Below are positions 39,462 to 49,642 of a stretch of 64,000 bases of DNA, one piece after another. The position numbers and the translations under genes are program-made. The DNA comes from JAHEEL01 sp963836085 (GTDB lineage Bacteria; Actinomycetota; Acidimicrobiia; Spongiisociales; UBA5794), in NCBI GenBank assembly GCA_963836085.1, contig CAWIHT010000001.1, positions 1-64,000 on the forward strand, written 5' to 3'. A model generated the notes under the pieces. The model ran no database searches, was not told the origin of the DNA, and worked only from the letters and a program-made list of their open reading frames with translations. Each line of letters starts with the position of its first letter. The first letter of the stretch is position 1.

Positions 39462-40609
39462 CAGAATTCAGAGAGGCGGTGCCGGTGCGCCGCGTCAGCC
39501 TCCACGAACGCCTCAACCGAGTCCCCTCCGTACACCCGCTGCATCTCGCGGGCGAGACCGAACGCGACCATTTGCTCGGCCACCACGCCGGCGGCCGGCA
39601 CGGCGCAGACGTCGCTCCGCTCCCGGAATGCCACGGAGACCTCCCCGGTGGTCACGTCGACGGTCGCCAGAGGTCGCATGAGCGTGGAGATCGGCTTCAT
39701 CGCGGCGCGTACCCTGATGACGCTCCCGTTGCTGATGCCGCCTTCGATGCCGCCGGCGCGATTCGTCTCGCGCTCGAATGCCGCATCTCCCGGGAAGATC
39801 TCGTCGTGTGCCTCGGAACCTGGACGTCCTGCCGACGCGAACCCGTCTCCGATCTCGACACCCTTGATTCCCTGAATCGACATCAGTCCCGCGGCGAGGA
39901 CCGTGTCGAGCTTTCGGTCCCAGTGAACGTGGCTGCCGATGCCGGCCGGCATGTCGTATACGACGACTTCCACCACGCCTCCAAGGGTATCCCGCGCCCT
40001 CTTCGCCACGTCGACCGCCTCGATCATCGCGGCCTCACCGACAGGATCTCCACACCGAACCGGCGATGCATCGATGGCCACAAGGCCTCCGCGCTCCGGG
40101 ATCCCGGCGTCCGAACGCACATTGCCGATCTGTACGACATGGCTCAGGACCGTCACCCCGACTTCGGCGAGCAACACCTTGGCCACGTAGCCGGCGACGG
40201 TGCGTGCAGCCGTCTCCCTCGCTGAAGCTCGCTCCAGGATGTCTCGCGCATCGTGGGTCTGATATTTGAGCATCCCGGGAAGGTCGGCGTGGCCGGGGCG
40301 GGGCGACGTCATGACCTTCCTTGACTCACCTTCGGCGGGCGACATCTCCTCCGACCAGCGCGCCCACTCGGTGTTGCGGATGATCACCGAGATCGGGCCG
40401 CCGAGCGTTCTCCCGAAGCGGACACCGCCGAGGATCTCGATTTCGTCTTTCTCGAGGCGCATTCGCGGTCCGCGGCCGTGGCCGAGTCGGCGACGAGCGA
40501 GTTCTTCGGCGAGGCCTTCCGTGTCAACTGGGAGGCCGGCGGGAGCACCTTCGACGATCGTCGTAAGGGCAGGTCCGTGGGACTCGCCCGCTGTGAGGAA
40601 TCGGATCAT
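39461..40609 (-). CDS. aroC: chorismate synthase
   Basis: 382 residues from the ATG at 40609. It has MIRFLTAGESHGPALTTIVE, RRLGHGRGPRM and RPGHADLPGMLKY, with ERASARETAARTVAGYVAK. It makes chorismate using reduced FMN as cofactor. It is the head of the aroCKB group; the prepilin peptidase lies 31 bp upstream. Confidence 0.97.
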   Translation of the reverse strand: MIRFLTAGESHGPALTTIVEGAPAGLPVDTEGLAEELARRRLGHGRGPRMRLEKDEIEILGGVRFGRTLGGPISVIIRNTEWARWSEEMSPAEGESRKVMTSPRPGHADLPGMLKYQTHDARDILERASARETAARTVAGYVAKVLLAEVGVTVLSHVVQIGNVRSDAGIPERGGLVAIDASPVRCGDPVGEAAMIEAVDVAKRARDTLGGVVEVVVYDMPAGIGSHVHWDRKLDTVLAAGLMSIQGIKGVEIGDGFASAGRPGSEAHDEIFPGDAAFERETNRAGGIEGGISNGSVIRVRAAMKPISTLMRPLATVDVTTGEVSVAFRERSDVCAVPAAGVVAEQMVAFGLAREMQRVYGGDSVEAFVEADAAHRHRLSEF

Positions 40610-40640
40610 TGAACCATCGTGGCACGGCCGGTTTCCAATG

Positions 40641-41294
40641 TCATGTTGTCCCGCCCACGTACCAGGTCGAGATCGTGCCCGCCCAGGCGATCGCGACGTA
40701 GGCACCCAACACGAGATACGGGCCGAACGGGATGGCGTCCTTGCGGCTCCGAATCCGGAAGACGACGAGCAACAGCGACACCAGACCCCCGAGCAGGAAC
40801 GCTGCGAAGATGGCAACGATCAGCGAATCCCAGGACTGGTACGCCGCGAACATGCCGAGCAGGAACGCCAGCTTCACATCCCCGAAGCCGAATCCACCTC
40901 GCGCGATCAACGCCAACACGAAGAGCAGCACGAAGTAGAGCGCGCCCCCTCCCAGCGCCCGCACGATCGGTCCGTTCTCGATGAGACCGCCACCGATCAA
41001 CAACACGAGGCCCACCACGGTGCCCGGATAGAGGATCCGGTTCGGGATCAGCTTGGTGTCCATATCGGTCAGCGTGAGCGTCACCGTGACCGCGACGAAC
41101 CAGAGATACGCCGGAAGCGTCCAGTCCACCTCCACGATCAGCGGCGTGACGGCGAAGAGCGCCGCCGTGACGACCGCGACCAAGGGTGTCCGGCGCGGAT
41201 CATCCCGGATCGACTCGAATGGCCGATCGGTCGCGACTCCCTCCGCGATCACACCAACGACGAGGCCAACGGCGGCAAGGGCGAGTGAAATCAT
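40641..41294 (-). CDS. prepilin peptidase (A24 family), membrane protein
   Basis: 217 residues with about six hydrophobic segments. The two catalytic aspartates lie in LTDMDTKLIPNR and GFGFGDVKLAFLLG, the type IV prepilin peptidase signature. It lacks the N-terminal methyltransferase domain of PilD, resembling the short TadV/actinobacterial enzymes encoded at this same place between aroE and aroC. It processes prepilin-like secretion or pilus subunits; none are in the window. Confidence 0.88.
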   Translation of the reverse strand: MISLALAAVGLVVGVIAEGVATDRPFESIRDDPRRTPLVAVVTAALFAVTPLIVEVDWTLPAYLWFVAVTVTLTLTDMDTKLIPNRILYPGTVVGLVLLIGGGLIENGPIVRALGGGALYFVLLFVLALIARGGFGFGDVKLAFLLGMFAAYQSWDSLIVAIFAAFLLGGLVSLLLVVFRIRSRKDAIPFGPYLVLGAYVAIAWAGTISTWYVGGTT

Positions 41295-41350
41295 TCGGCC
41301 GAGAGCCTATCGGTTTCGGCGCCGGCGGCCGTGCATCGTTCGATCTGCAA

Positions 41351-42115
41351 TCAGAACGCCTCGCGCATGACGTCGACCGGCGCCGGCACGCCCGTCCATA
41401 TCTCGAATGACGCCGCAGCCTGAGCAATGAGCAAGTCCTTGCCATCTGCGACGGGGAGACCGAGCGTCCGGACCAGATCAGCGGAGGGGCTCTCGGCGGG
41501 ACCGTACGTCATATCGAAGAGCCCGGAGGAGCAGGTGAGGATCAGTTCGGGCAGCGAGTCTGCGGCCATTCCGATCGGTGTGGCGTTCACAACGACGGCG
41601 CCTTCGAAGGGCGTTCCCCACGGCACGACCGTTCCTTCGACGCGCGTGCGTTCGAGGAGGTCGCGTGCCGCATCGGCGCGGCGGCCAGAGATCAGCACCT
41701 TGCGGTCGCAGAGTGCGGTCAGTGCTCCGGCCGCGGCGCCTCCCGTGCCGAGGATGAGCACCGGTGCCATCGGTGGCAGTTCCCGTTCGGCCCAGACGGA
41801 GCGGATGCCGTCGACGTCCGTGTTGTAGCCCCACACCTCGCCGTCACGTCGCACGAGTGTATTGACGGCGCCCGAGCGCAGCGCCGCGTCGGACACCCGG
41901 TCGCACAGTTCGAAGGCGATCTCCTTGTACGGCATCGTCACGTTCGCTCCGGTGAGGCGCCCATAGCGCACTTCATCGACGGCGCCGGCCATGCCCCCGG
42001 CGTCCACCTGCCGGGCTGTGTAGGTCCCCTCGATCCCAATCGCTGCGAGCGCAGCGGTGTGGATGGCCGGAGAGCGAGAGTGGTCGACCGGATCGCCGAG
42101 AACGACAAACCTCAT
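41351..42115 (-). CDS. aroE: shikimate dehydrogenase
   Basis: 254 residues. The substrate site has DHSRSPAIHTAAL, VTMPYKEIAF (catalytic Lys) and GYNTDVDGI (Asp); the NADP domain has LILGTGGAAAGA. It reduces 3-dehydroshikimate. It overlaps mltG by 4 bp. Confidence 0.95.
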   Translation of the reverse strand: MRFVVLGDPVDHSRSPAIHTAALAAIGIEGTYTARQVDAGGMAGAVDEVRYGRLTGANVTMPYKEIAFELCDRVSDAALRSGAVNTLVRRDGEVWGYNTDVDGIRSVWAERELPPMAPVLILGTGGAAAGALTALCDRKVLISGRRADAARDLLERTRVEGTVVPWGTPFEGAVVVNATPIGMAADSLPELILTCSSGLFDMTYGPAESPSADLVRTLGLPVADGKDLLIAQAAASFEIWTGVPAPVDVMREAF

Positions 42116-43200
42116 GGCAACACCCCGTCAGCCTTCGCCTGAGCGATCTTCTCCTGGTGCTCCTCGTAGGTCACGGAGAAGCCATGCCGGCCGTCGGAGG
42201 CGACCAGGACGTAGAACACGAAGTCGCTGTCTGCCGGATCGGCAGCGGCCGCGATCGACTCGAACTGCACCGTCCCGATCGGCGTCGGCGGAAGGCCCTT
42301 GAACTTGTAGGTGTTCCAGGGGGATTCGATCTCGAGATGCTCGGCAAGGACCCGTCCCGGACTCGCCCCGAGGGCGTAGACCACGGTCGCGTCGATCTGC
42401 AGCGGAATCCCCTGCTCGAGGCGGTTGTAGATCACCGAGGCGATCAGAGGACGATCCTCTTCTACGCCGGCCTCGCGTTGGATGAGGGAGGCGACGATGA
42501 GCGCCTCGTACTGGGTGAGGCCCAGGCTCTCGAGGCGAGACCAATCCACGGTTGCCAGGCGGCGTTCGGTCTCAGCCGCCATCGCACCGAGCATCTCGGC
42601 AGGTGTTGCGTTCTCCGGCATCTCATAGCGTGCCGGGTAGAGCAGACCCTCCCACCGGACGAGTTCGGCAGCACCCTCCGGAATCTCAGCCGGGAGCAGG
42701 GAGGACGTGACCGCACCGGTCGCCAAGGCAGCCTCGAATTCCTCAACCGGATAGCCCGTCTGATCGGCGAGTCCGGCCAGAACCCGACCGATGTCGTGAC
42801 CCTCGTACACGATGATGCTCGAGCCAGTCCCCTCGTCGGGGCCGCCGATGAGGCGCTGAACAACGGCCTCGGGAGCCATGAGCGTCTCAAGGTGGTAGGT
42901 CCCGGCCTGGAGTTGGGCAGCCACACCTTGCTCCGTCACCACTGCCTGCAGATCCTGCGATCGCACCACCCCGGCTTCCTGCATCGCTGCGGCGATGTCG
43001 CTTGCGGAAGAACCGGCACGCACTTCGACGGTGACCGGTACACCCGGTTCCACATCGAGCCCCGGATCCCCTGCGACGATGCTGGCGAGGGAGCGCACGC
43101 CGGCGATCACGAGCACGAGCGCAACGACGACGACGCCGGCGATGAGCCAGGGGTTCGGCCGTTTGGTCTCAGTCCCGATCGATGCTGTTGGCTCCGTCAC
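42112..43200 (-). CDS. mltG: endolytic murein transglycosylase MltG (YceG-like)
   Basis: 362 residues. It has a short cytoplasmic N-terminus, one membrane helix (about residues 18-38), a LysM-like region, then the YceG catalytic domain with VASLIQREAGVEEDRPLIAS (catalytic Glu) and VIYNRLEQGIPLQIDATVVY. It cleaves nascent glycan strands to set peptidoglycan chain length. It overlaps ruvX by 32 bp and aroE by 4 bp. Confidence 0.94.
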   Translation of the reverse strand: MTEPTASIGTETKRPNPWLIAGVVVVALVLVIAGVRSLASIVAGDPGLDVEPGVPVTVEVRAGSSASDIAAAMQEAGVVRSQDLQAVVTEQGVAAQLQAGTYHLETLMAPEAVVQRLIGGPDEGTGSSIIVYEGHDIGRVLAGLADQTGYPVEEFEAALATGAVTSSLLPAEIPEGAAELVRWEGLLYPARYEMPENATPAEMLGAMAAETERRLATVDWSRLESLGLTQYEALIVASLIQREAGVEEDRPLIASVIYNRLEQGIPLQIDATVVYALGASPGRVLAEHLEIESPWNTYKFKGLPPTPIGTVQFESIAAAADPADSDFVFYVLVASDGRHGFSVTYEEHQEKIAQAKADGVLP

Positions 43201-43615
43201 GTTGATAATCCTTGCGGTCGAGGTAGGCCTGGAGGATGACAGCCGCGGCGACTTTGTCGCGGACGTCTCGCCGCTTGTCCCGGCGAACCCCGCCTTCGAG
43301 GAGCGCCGCCTCCGCAGTCACCGTCGTGAATCGTTCGTCCTGGTATTCGAGCGGCAGTCCGACCCCTTCGGCGATCAGGGAACCGAACGCACGAGCCGCC
43401 TTCGCAGAAGGCCCTTCAACGCCGGAGAGCCCGGTCGGCAAGCCAACAATGATCCGCTCTACGCCTTCGTCCTCGCACAAGGTCCGAACGGCGACAAGGG
43501 GGTCAACCGCACGCCGATCGATCACCGAATGAGGCGAGGCAATGGTACCGGTGGGGTCCGATAGCGCGACACCGATGCGCCGCTCCCCCGGGTCCAGCCC
43601 GAGGACCCGGCTCAC
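43169..43615 (-). CDS. ruvX: YqgF-type putative Holliday junction resolvase / pre-16S nuclease
   Basis: 148 residues, RNase H-like fold. It has LGLDPGERRIGVALSD (first Asp), IIVGLPTGLSG, and YQDERFTTVTAE (Glu), with a C-terminal DKVAAAVILQAYLD (Asp). It is implicated in 16S 5'-end maturation. Its start overlaps the alaS stop as ATGA. Confidence 0.92.
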   Translation of the reverse strand: MSRVLGLDPGERRIGVALSDPTGTIASPHSVIDRRAVDPLVAVRTLCEDEGVERIIVGLPTGLSGVEGPSAKAARAFGSLIAEGVGLPLEYQDERFTTVTAEAALLEGGVRRDKRRDVRDKVAAAVILQAYLDRKDYQRDGANSIDRD

Positions 43616-46233
43616 GATTCGACGACCGCCTCACGTGCCGCCGCGAGTGCCACCTCGAGGGCTTCGTCAAGCCGGTCGCCGTGCGGGCCGCCGGCTTGTG
43701 AGAGGCGCGGATCCCGGCTGCCACCTCCGCCGAGGACTCGAGCAGCTGGGGCGATCAGTTCGCCGGCCGAGACCCCCGCTTCGACAAGATCATCCGAGAC
43801 GAACGCGATCAGCCCGCCCTTGCCCTCGCTCACCGATCCCAGTACGCCGATCCCTGAGCCGAGACGGTCCCGGATCTGGAACGCGAGGGCACGAAGGCCA
43901 TCTCCCGTCAGACCCTCCTGCTTGGCGACGAGGACGTTGTAGCCGTGGTGCTCCTCCATCTGTTCGATCAAGGTTCGCGCGGCTTCCGATCGTGACTGCT
44001 GCTCGAACTGTTCGATTCGCTCTTCCTGCTCTCTCGAACGCAAGACGAGGGCCTGCGCTGCCTCGACGACATGGCCGGGTTGTGCCCCAAGCGCCGTCTC
44101 GGTGCGCTCGAGGTCGTTGCGCAGAGCGCTGAGATACTCATAGCCCGCCGTCCCGGTCACCGCGTCGATACGGCGTGTGTTCGCGGCCACCGAACCCTCC
44201 GAGGTCACGATCAACGGCCCAATCTGGCCGGTGGTGGGCACGTGGGTGCCGCCGCAGAACTCGGTGGAGTAGTCGCCGGTCTGCACCACCCGTACATCGT
44301 CCCCGTATTTGTCACCGAAGAAAGCGAGCGCCCCCATCTTCTCGGCCTCGTTCTTCGACGTCTCGAGGGTGACGACGGCGGCGTTCTCGATCACTCGTTC
44401 GTTCGCGACGAGTTCGACCTCGCGCATCTGCTCGATCGACATCCCCTGGTAGTGGCTGAAGTCGAATCGGAGACGATCATCGGATACCAGCGAGCCGGCC
44501 TGGTGGACGTGCTCGCCGACAACCTCCCGGAGCGCCCAGTGGAGAATGTGGGTTCCGGTGTGGTTCTTGCGGATGCGCTCGCGACGCTCATGGCTGATCG
44601 TGAGGTCCGCGTCCTGGCCGAGTTGGACCGATCCCGAGGTCACCACACCACGATGGCCGTGGAGGCCGGGGACGGCGAATTGGGTGTCGGAGACCGCGAC
44701 CGTGCCCGTTGGCGTGACGATGAGGCCGGAGTCACCGACCTGGCCTCCCGATTCGGCATAGAACGGCGTGCGATCCACGAAGAGTTCGATCTCGCGGCCC
44801 TCTTCCGCCTTCTCGATCGTCTCGCCCTCCGACACTATGGAGAGGATCCGGCCGAGCCCTTGTTCTGACTCGTAGCCGGTGAACTCGGTGGTCTCCACGC
44901 CGGAGAGGAGCGTCCGGTAGGCGTCGGCGCGCGCCGCGGCATCGGCTCCCTTGTAGGCGGCGCGGGCCCGCTCGCGCTGGGAGTCCATCATCTCGTCGAA
45001 TTCGTTGAGGTCGACAGCGAACCCGCGCTCGGAGACGATCTCCTCAGTCAACTCTTTCGGAAACCCGAATGTGTCGTGGAGTTTGAACGCCGTCTCTCCG
45101 GAGAGCACGGCACCCGGTTCCAGGTCGCGAAGTTCCTCGTCGAGCAGTTGGTGTCCGGATCGCAGGGTCCTGCGGAACTGCTCTTCTTCCCTCGCCACCA
45201 TCTCGACAATCCCGCTGCGCTGCGCGTAGAGGTCCGGATAGGGCTCGCGCATCACGTCGGCGGTGGTCTCGACCAGCTTCGGCATGATGAGATCTTCCGA
45301 GCCGAGGAGGAACGCGTGACGCACCGCTCGGCGGATGAGTCGTCGCAACACATAGCCGCGGCCCTCATTCGACGGCACGACCTTGTCACCGATGAGAAAC
45401 GTCACCGCTCGGCCGTGATCCGCCATGATGCGCAGCGACACGTCGGTCCGCTCAGCGTCCCCGTAGGTGGCCCCAGTCGCCCGCTCCGATGTAGCGACCA
45501 TCGGCCGAATCACGTCAGTCTCGAAGATCGTATCGACACCCTGGAGCACCGTTGCGATGCGTTCGAGGCCGGCACCGGTGTCGATGTTCCTGGCCGGCAG
45601 ATCGCCGACTACGTGGTACGGCTCATCCTGGATGTTCTGCATGAAGACGAGGTTCCACACCTCGACGTTGCGCTCATCGTCAACGGCGGGTCCGCCGTCC
45701 TTGCCATATTCGGGACCCTTGTCATAGAAGATCTCCGACGACGGACCACATGGTCCCGGCACGCCCATCTGCCAGAAGTTGTCCTTGTCGAGGCGTTGCA
45801 CGCGATCGGCGGGCACACCCACTTCGTCGATCCAGATCGCGGCGGCGTCATCATCGGTGATGTGGACGGTGTACCAGAGGCGCTCGGGGTCGAGTCCGAA
45901 TCCTTCCGTGACGAGTTCGTACGCCCACGGAATCGCCTTCTCCTTGAAATAGTCGCCGAACGAGAAGTTGCCCAGCATCTCAAAGAAGGTGAGATGGCGA
46001 GCCGTCGTTCCAACGATGTCGATGTCGATCGTGCGCGCCACCTTCTGGACTGTCGCCGCTCTGAGATACGGAGGTGTCTCCTCCCCCAGCATGTACGGCT
46101 TGAACGGCACCATCCCCGCATTGGTGAGCAACAGGGTGGGATCGATCGGAATCAACGACGCCGATGGCACGACGGTGTGGCCGCGCTCAGCGAAGAAGTC
46201 GAGATAGGTCCTGCGAATCTGGTTGGAATCCAT
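43612..46233 (-). CDS. alaS: alanyl-tRNA synthetase
   Basis: 873 residues, full length. The class II core (1-350) starts RRTYLDFFAERGHTVVPSAS. The editing domain has the zinc motif NHTGTHILHWALREV and FCGGTHVPTTGQIG (HxxxH...CxxxH). The DHHA1/C-Ala domain ends the protein with GGGGSRDPRLSQAGG. It charges tRNA-Ala and deacylates Ser/Gly. It is upstream of ruvX and downstream of a small membrane protein gene, as in many actinobacteria. Confidence 0.98.
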   Translation of the reverse strand: MDSNQIRRTYLDFFAERGHTVVPSASLIPIDPTLLLTNAGMVPFKPYMLGEETPPYLRAATVQKVARTIDIDIVGTTARHLTFFEMLGNFSFGDYFKEKAIPWAYELVTEGFGLDPERLWYTVHITDDDAAAIWIDEVGVPADRVQRLDKDNFWQMGVPGPCGPSSEIFYDKGPEYGKDGGPAVDDERNVEVWNLVFMQNIQDEPYHVVGDLPARNIDTGAGLERIATVLQGVDTIFETDVIRPMVATSERATGATYGDAERTDVSLRIMADHGRAVTFLIGDKVVPSNEGRGYVLRRLIRRAVRHAFLLGSEDLIMPKLVETTADVMREPYPDLYAQRSGIVEMVAREEEQFRRTLRSGHQLLDEELRDLEPGAVLSGETAFKLHDTFGFPKELTEEIVSERGFAVDLNEFDEMMDSQRERARAAYKGADAAARADAYRTLLSGVETTEFTGYESEQGLGRILSIVSEGETIEKAEEGREIELFVDRTPFYAESGGQVGDSGLIVTPTGTVAVSDTQFAVPGLHGHRGVVTSGSVQLGQDADLTISHERRERIRKNHTGTHILHWALREVVGEHVHQAGSLVSDDRLRFDFSHYQGMSIEQMREVELVANERVIENAAVVTLETSKNEAEKMGALAFFGDKYGDDVRVVQTGDYSTEFCGGTHVPTTGQIGPLIVTSEGSVAANTRRIDAVTGTAGYEYLSALRNDLERTETALGAQPGHVVEAAQALVLRSREQEERIEQFEQQSRSEAARTLIEQMEEHHGYNVLVAKQEGLTGDGLRALAFQIRDRLGSGIGVLGSVSEGKGGLIAFVSDDLVEAGVSAGELIAPAARVLGGGGSRDPRLSQAGGPHGDRLDEALEVALAAAREAVVES

Positions 46234-46245
46234 GAAGGGTGGAGG

Positions 46246-46470
46246 TTAGTCCGACCCGGAATCCACTCCCTCGGTCTCGCCCGGCATGCCGTCACGCTGC
46301 ATCCGGCGGCCCGTGGCGTTCATCATGCCGGCGAGCGTCGTCACCCCGGCGCGGGCGATAGCTTCAGTGGTGAGACGCTCGCGTGCGCGCTTCACCTTCG
46401 CACCGAGGTAGGCGCCGATGCCGATCGTCGCTGCCGACCCGAACAGGAACCATTTCAGCCGTGTGAACAT
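46246..46470 (-). CDS. small membrane-associated hypothetical protein upstream of alaS
   Basis: 74 residues. One N-terminal hydrophobic segment (about residues 4-24, WFLFGSAATIGIGAYLGA) is followed by a basic helix (KVKRARERL) and a polar tail. Actinobacteria commonly encode such a small protein between rarA and alaS (the DUF6167-like position); assignment to that family is by position and layout, not a search. Function unknown. Confidence 0.65.
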   Translation of the reverse strand: MFTRLKWFLFGSAATIGIGAYLGAKVKRARERLTTEAIARAGVTTLAGMMNATGRRMQRDGMPGETEGVDSGSD

Positions 46471-46527
46471 CAGCGCCGAGGCTAGTGCGGTTGCCGAATC
46501 GACTCCGATTCGTGTGCAGGCTGCCGA

Positions 46528-47859
46528 CTACCGCTGACGGCCGAGGATGCGGTCGATACGGCCGAGGCGCTCGCCGATCTCGGCCTCCTCGCCATGATCA
46601 CCCGGTTGATAGAGCGTGGCGCTGCGTGCCTCATCCGGGAGATACTGCTGCGGGACAACACCCAAGGGATCGTTGTGGGGATAGGCGTAGCCGACCCCGA
46701 GTCCCATTGCTTGCTCTCCCGATGTTGCTCCGGAGCGAAGATGCATCGGAACGTCGGCCCCTGGGGTGCGCTCCACGGCAGCCCGAGATGCCGCGATGGC
46801 GCTCGACAGGGAGTTCGATTTCGGGGCAGTCGCCAGGTAGACGGTTGCATGGGTGAGGGCGTAGGAACCTTCAGGGATGCCGATCACCTCGACGGCGCGG
46901 AACGCATCGACCGCGATGCCGAGCCCCTGTGAGTCGGCAAGTCCGATGTCCTCGGATGCGAGGATGACGAGACGTCTCGCGATGAACTTCGGGTCTTCGC
47001 CGGCCTCGATCATCGTATGCAGCCAGTAGAGCGCCGCGTCGACGTCCGATCCCCGAACGCTCTTGATGAAGGCCGAGATGACGTCGTAGTGCCGGTCGCC
47101 GCCCTTGTCGTAGCGGATGACCCGACGCTGGAGAGCCTCGGCGATCTCTTCGAGGCCAACCGATTCTTTGCCGCGGCCCTCGGCGATCGTCACGGCGAGT
47201 TCGAACCCGTTCAGGGCAAGGCGGGCGTCACCCCCGACGCGGTGCGCCAGATCGTCGAGCGCTTCGTCGTCGATGGCGGCGCCCGGGAGGCCCCGCACCG
47301 GATCGTCCATCGCCCGCTGGATCAGATCTACGACTTCATCGGGAGCGAGTTCCTCGGTGCGGAAGACGCTCGACCGGCTGATGAGTGGCGAGTTCACCTC
47401 GAAGAATGGGTTCTCCGTGGTGGCCCCAACCAGAATGATGATTCCGTCTTCCACCCCGGGGAGGAGGGCGTCTTGCTGGGCCTTTGTGAATCGATGGATC
47501 TCGTCGAGGAAGAGCACCGTTCGTCCATCGCCGTTCTCGATGCGGCGCGTCGCCATCGCGAGCACTTCCCGAACGTCCTTGACACCGGCGGACGTGGCGG
47601 AGAGCTGCTCGAAGCGGGCACTGCTGTTGACGGCCACGAGACGAGCGAGGGTGGTCTTGCCGGACCCGGGCGGACCCCAGAGGATCATGGATACCGGCCG
47701 ACCGGCCTCCACCATCGTGCGAAACGCCGCCCCCTGGGAGAGGAGGCCTTGCTGCCCGACAACCTCGTCAAGACTTGCCGGACGCATTCGTGCCGCGAGG
47801 GGGGCGTTCGCTCGTCGACGCTCGGCTCGTTGGTCCGAGAAGAGGTCGGGTTCAGTCAC
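46528..47859 (-). CDS. rarA: replication-associated recombination protein A (AAA+ ATPase)
   Basis: 443 residues from the GTG at 47859, supported by an upstream GAGG and an 8-bp overlap with the end of aspS. It has the RarA N-terminus (LAARMRPASLDEVVGQQ), Walker A WGPPGSGKTTLA, Walker B VLFLDEIHRF, sensor 1 GATTENPFFEV, and the C-terminal MgsA tetramerisation domain (SSAIAASRAAVER, GYAYPHNDP). It is a MgsA/WRNIP1-type factor acting at stalled forks with SSB. Confidence 0.95.
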   Translation of the reverse strand: MTEPDLFSDQRAERRRANAPLAARMRPASLDEVVGQQGLLSQGAAFRTMVEAGRPVSMILWGPPGSGKTTLARLVAVNSSARFEQLSATSAGVKDVREVLAMATRRIENGDGRTVLFLDEIHRFTKAQQDALLPGVEDGIIILVGATTENPFFEVNSPLISRSSVFRTEELAPDEVVDLIQRAMDDPVRGLPGAAIDDEALDDLAHRVGGDARLALNGFELAVTIAEGRGKESVGLEEIAEALQRRVIRYDKGGDRHYDVISAFIKSVRGSDVDAALYWLHTMIEAGEDPKFIARRLVILASEDIGLADSQGLGIAVDAFRAVEVIGIPEGSYALTHATVYLATAPKSNSLSSAIAASRAAVERTPGADVPMHLRSGATSGEQAMGLGVGYAYPHNDPLGVVPQQYLPDEARSATLYQPGDHGEEAEIGERLGRIDRILGRQR

Positions 47860-49642
47860 CGGCCGCCTCGGTGGCGGCCCACTCTGCACGCACGTCTCCC
47901 CGGACCTCGATGCCGAGTTCTCCGAGTTGGCCATCGTCGACACGGCTCGGCGAGCCGGTCAGCGGGTCGGCGCCGCTCTGTGTCTTCGGGAACGGGATGA
48001 CCTCACGGATGTTCGGTAGGTTCTGGAGAATGGCGACGAGTCGGTCGATCCCAATCGCAAAGCCGGCGTGCGGCGGTGTCCCGTAGCGCAAGGCCTCCAG
48101 GAACCAGCCGAACCGCTGTTCGGCCTCCTCATCCGAGATGCCGAGCACCTCGAACACCTGGGCTTGGACGGCTGGATCGTGGATTCTGACGCTGCCAGAT
48201 CCGAGTTCCGATCCGTTCAGGACGAGGTCGTACGCCTTCGAGATGGCGTGCCCCGGGTTCTCGCGCATCTCCTTGACGTCGACCGGCGCCGTGAAGGGGT
48301 GGTGGAGGGCGACAAAGTCACCGTCGTCGTTGCGCTCGAACACCGGGAAGTCCACGACGAACAGGTACGCCAGTTCGTCGTGACCCTGTGGCTGTCCGTA
48401 GTCCAGGCGAATCTGACCGAGGACGTCGAGGACGGTCCTGGTCTCGTCTGCCACGAGCATGAGGACGTCGCCGGTCTCTCCAGCCAGGGCGTCCTTGATC
48501 CCGGAGAGTTCGTCGGCCGAGAGGAACTTTGCGACCGGCGAGCGGACGCTTCCGTCTTCCTCGACGACCATCCAGACGAGTCCCTTTGCGCCGAGTTCCT
48601 GTGCCCGGGCGGAGATCGCATCCAAGCCGGACCGGGAGAGCTCGAGGGCACCGCCGTTGATCCCTCGGATCGAACCGCCGGACGCGAGCACGCCGGAGAA
48701 TGCCTTGAACTCAGTCGAGGCAAAGAGGCCGCTGAGGTCGTTGATCTCCATGCCGAAACGGATATCGGGCTTGTCGGTGCCGTATCGCTCCATCGCCTCG
48801 TGCCAGGTCAGGCGCGGGAACGGGCGATCGATATCGGCGCCACGAAGTGTCTTCGTGACCGTGGTCGAGACGGCTTCAAGCGTCTGGAGAACGTCCTCCT
48901 GGCCCCAGAACGATCCCTCGAAGTCGAGTTGCGTGAACTCGAGTTGTCGATCCGCTCTCATGTCTTCGTCGCGGTAGCACCGGGCGACCTGGTAGTACCG
49001 CTCGACGCCAGAGATCATCAGCAACTGCTTGAACAGCTGCGGGGACTGCGGGAGCGCGTAGAAGTTGCCCTTCCGAAGCCTCGACGGGACGAGCATGTCC
49101 CTGGCGCCTTCCGGCGTCGACGCGATCAGGGTCGGTGTCTCGATCTCCATGAATCCGAGCTCATCCATGACATCACGCATGGCTCGGATCGTCTTCGAGC
49201 GCGCACGCAGGTTCTCCGCCATCGACGGTCGTCTGAGATCCAAGTATCGGTACTGCAGTCGTTTGGCCTCGTCGACATCGCTGCGGTCGTCAATCTGGAA
49301 TGGCAGCGGCTCGGACGGACTCAAGACCGTCATCGTGGAGGCGACGACTTCGATCTCGCCGGTTGGGAGATCGGGATTCGCCATGTCATCCGGCCGCAGC
49401 CGGACCGTGCCGTTGATCGCGATGCAGAACTCGGAACGCAGACCCTGGAGATCCTGAGCGGCAGCTGGTTCGTCGTCGGGATTCAGCACCACCTGCACGA
49501 CGCCGCTGTGATCCCGGAGATCGACGAAGATCACGCCGCCGTGGTCGCGGCGTCGTCCTACCCATCCTGCGAGCAGGACCGTGTCTCCCGCGTCTGTGGC
49601 CGTCAGCGTCCCTGCGGCCCGGTTCTTCAGCGTGTCAGCCAT
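47852..49642 (-). CDS. aspS: aspartyl-tRNA synthetase
   Basis: 596 residues from the ATG at 49642 (GAGGAG upstream). It has the N-terminal OB-fold anticodon domain (WVGRRRDHGGVIFVDLRDHS), a class II core with motif 2 around VARCYRDEDMRADRQLEFTQ, the bacterial GAD insertion (about 300-420) and motif 3 GFAIGIDRLVAIL. Whether it is discriminating cannot be judged from the window. It overlaps hisS by 16 bp. Confidence 0.97.
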   Translation of the reverse strand: MADTLKNRAAGTLTATDAGDTVLLAGWVGRRRDHGGVIFVDLRDHSGVVQVVLNPDDEPAAAQDLQGLRSEFCIAINGTVRLRPDDMANPDLPTGEIEVVASTMTVLSPSEPLPFQIDDRSDVDEAKRLQYRYLDLRRPSMAENLRARSKTIRAMRDVMDELGFMEIETPTLIASTPEGARDMLVPSRLRKGNFYALPQSPQLFKQLLMISGVERYYQVARCYRDEDMRADRQLEFTQLDFEGSFWGQEDVLQTLEAVSTTVTKTLRGADIDRPFPRLTWHEAMERYGTDKPDIRFGMEINDLSGLFASTEFKAFSGVLASGGSIRGINGGALELSRSGLDAISARAQELGAKGLVWMVVEEDGSVRSPVAKFLSADELSGIKDALAGETGDVLMLVADETRTVLDVLGQIRLDYGQPQGHDELAYLFVVDFPVFERNDDGDFVALHHPFTAPVDVKEMRENPGHAISKAYDLVLNGSELGSGSVRIHDPAVQAQVFEVLGISDEEAEQRFGWFLEALRYGTPPHAGFAIGIDRLVAILQNLPNIREVIPFPKTQSGADPLTGSPSRVDDGQLGELGIEVRGDVRAEWAATEAAGD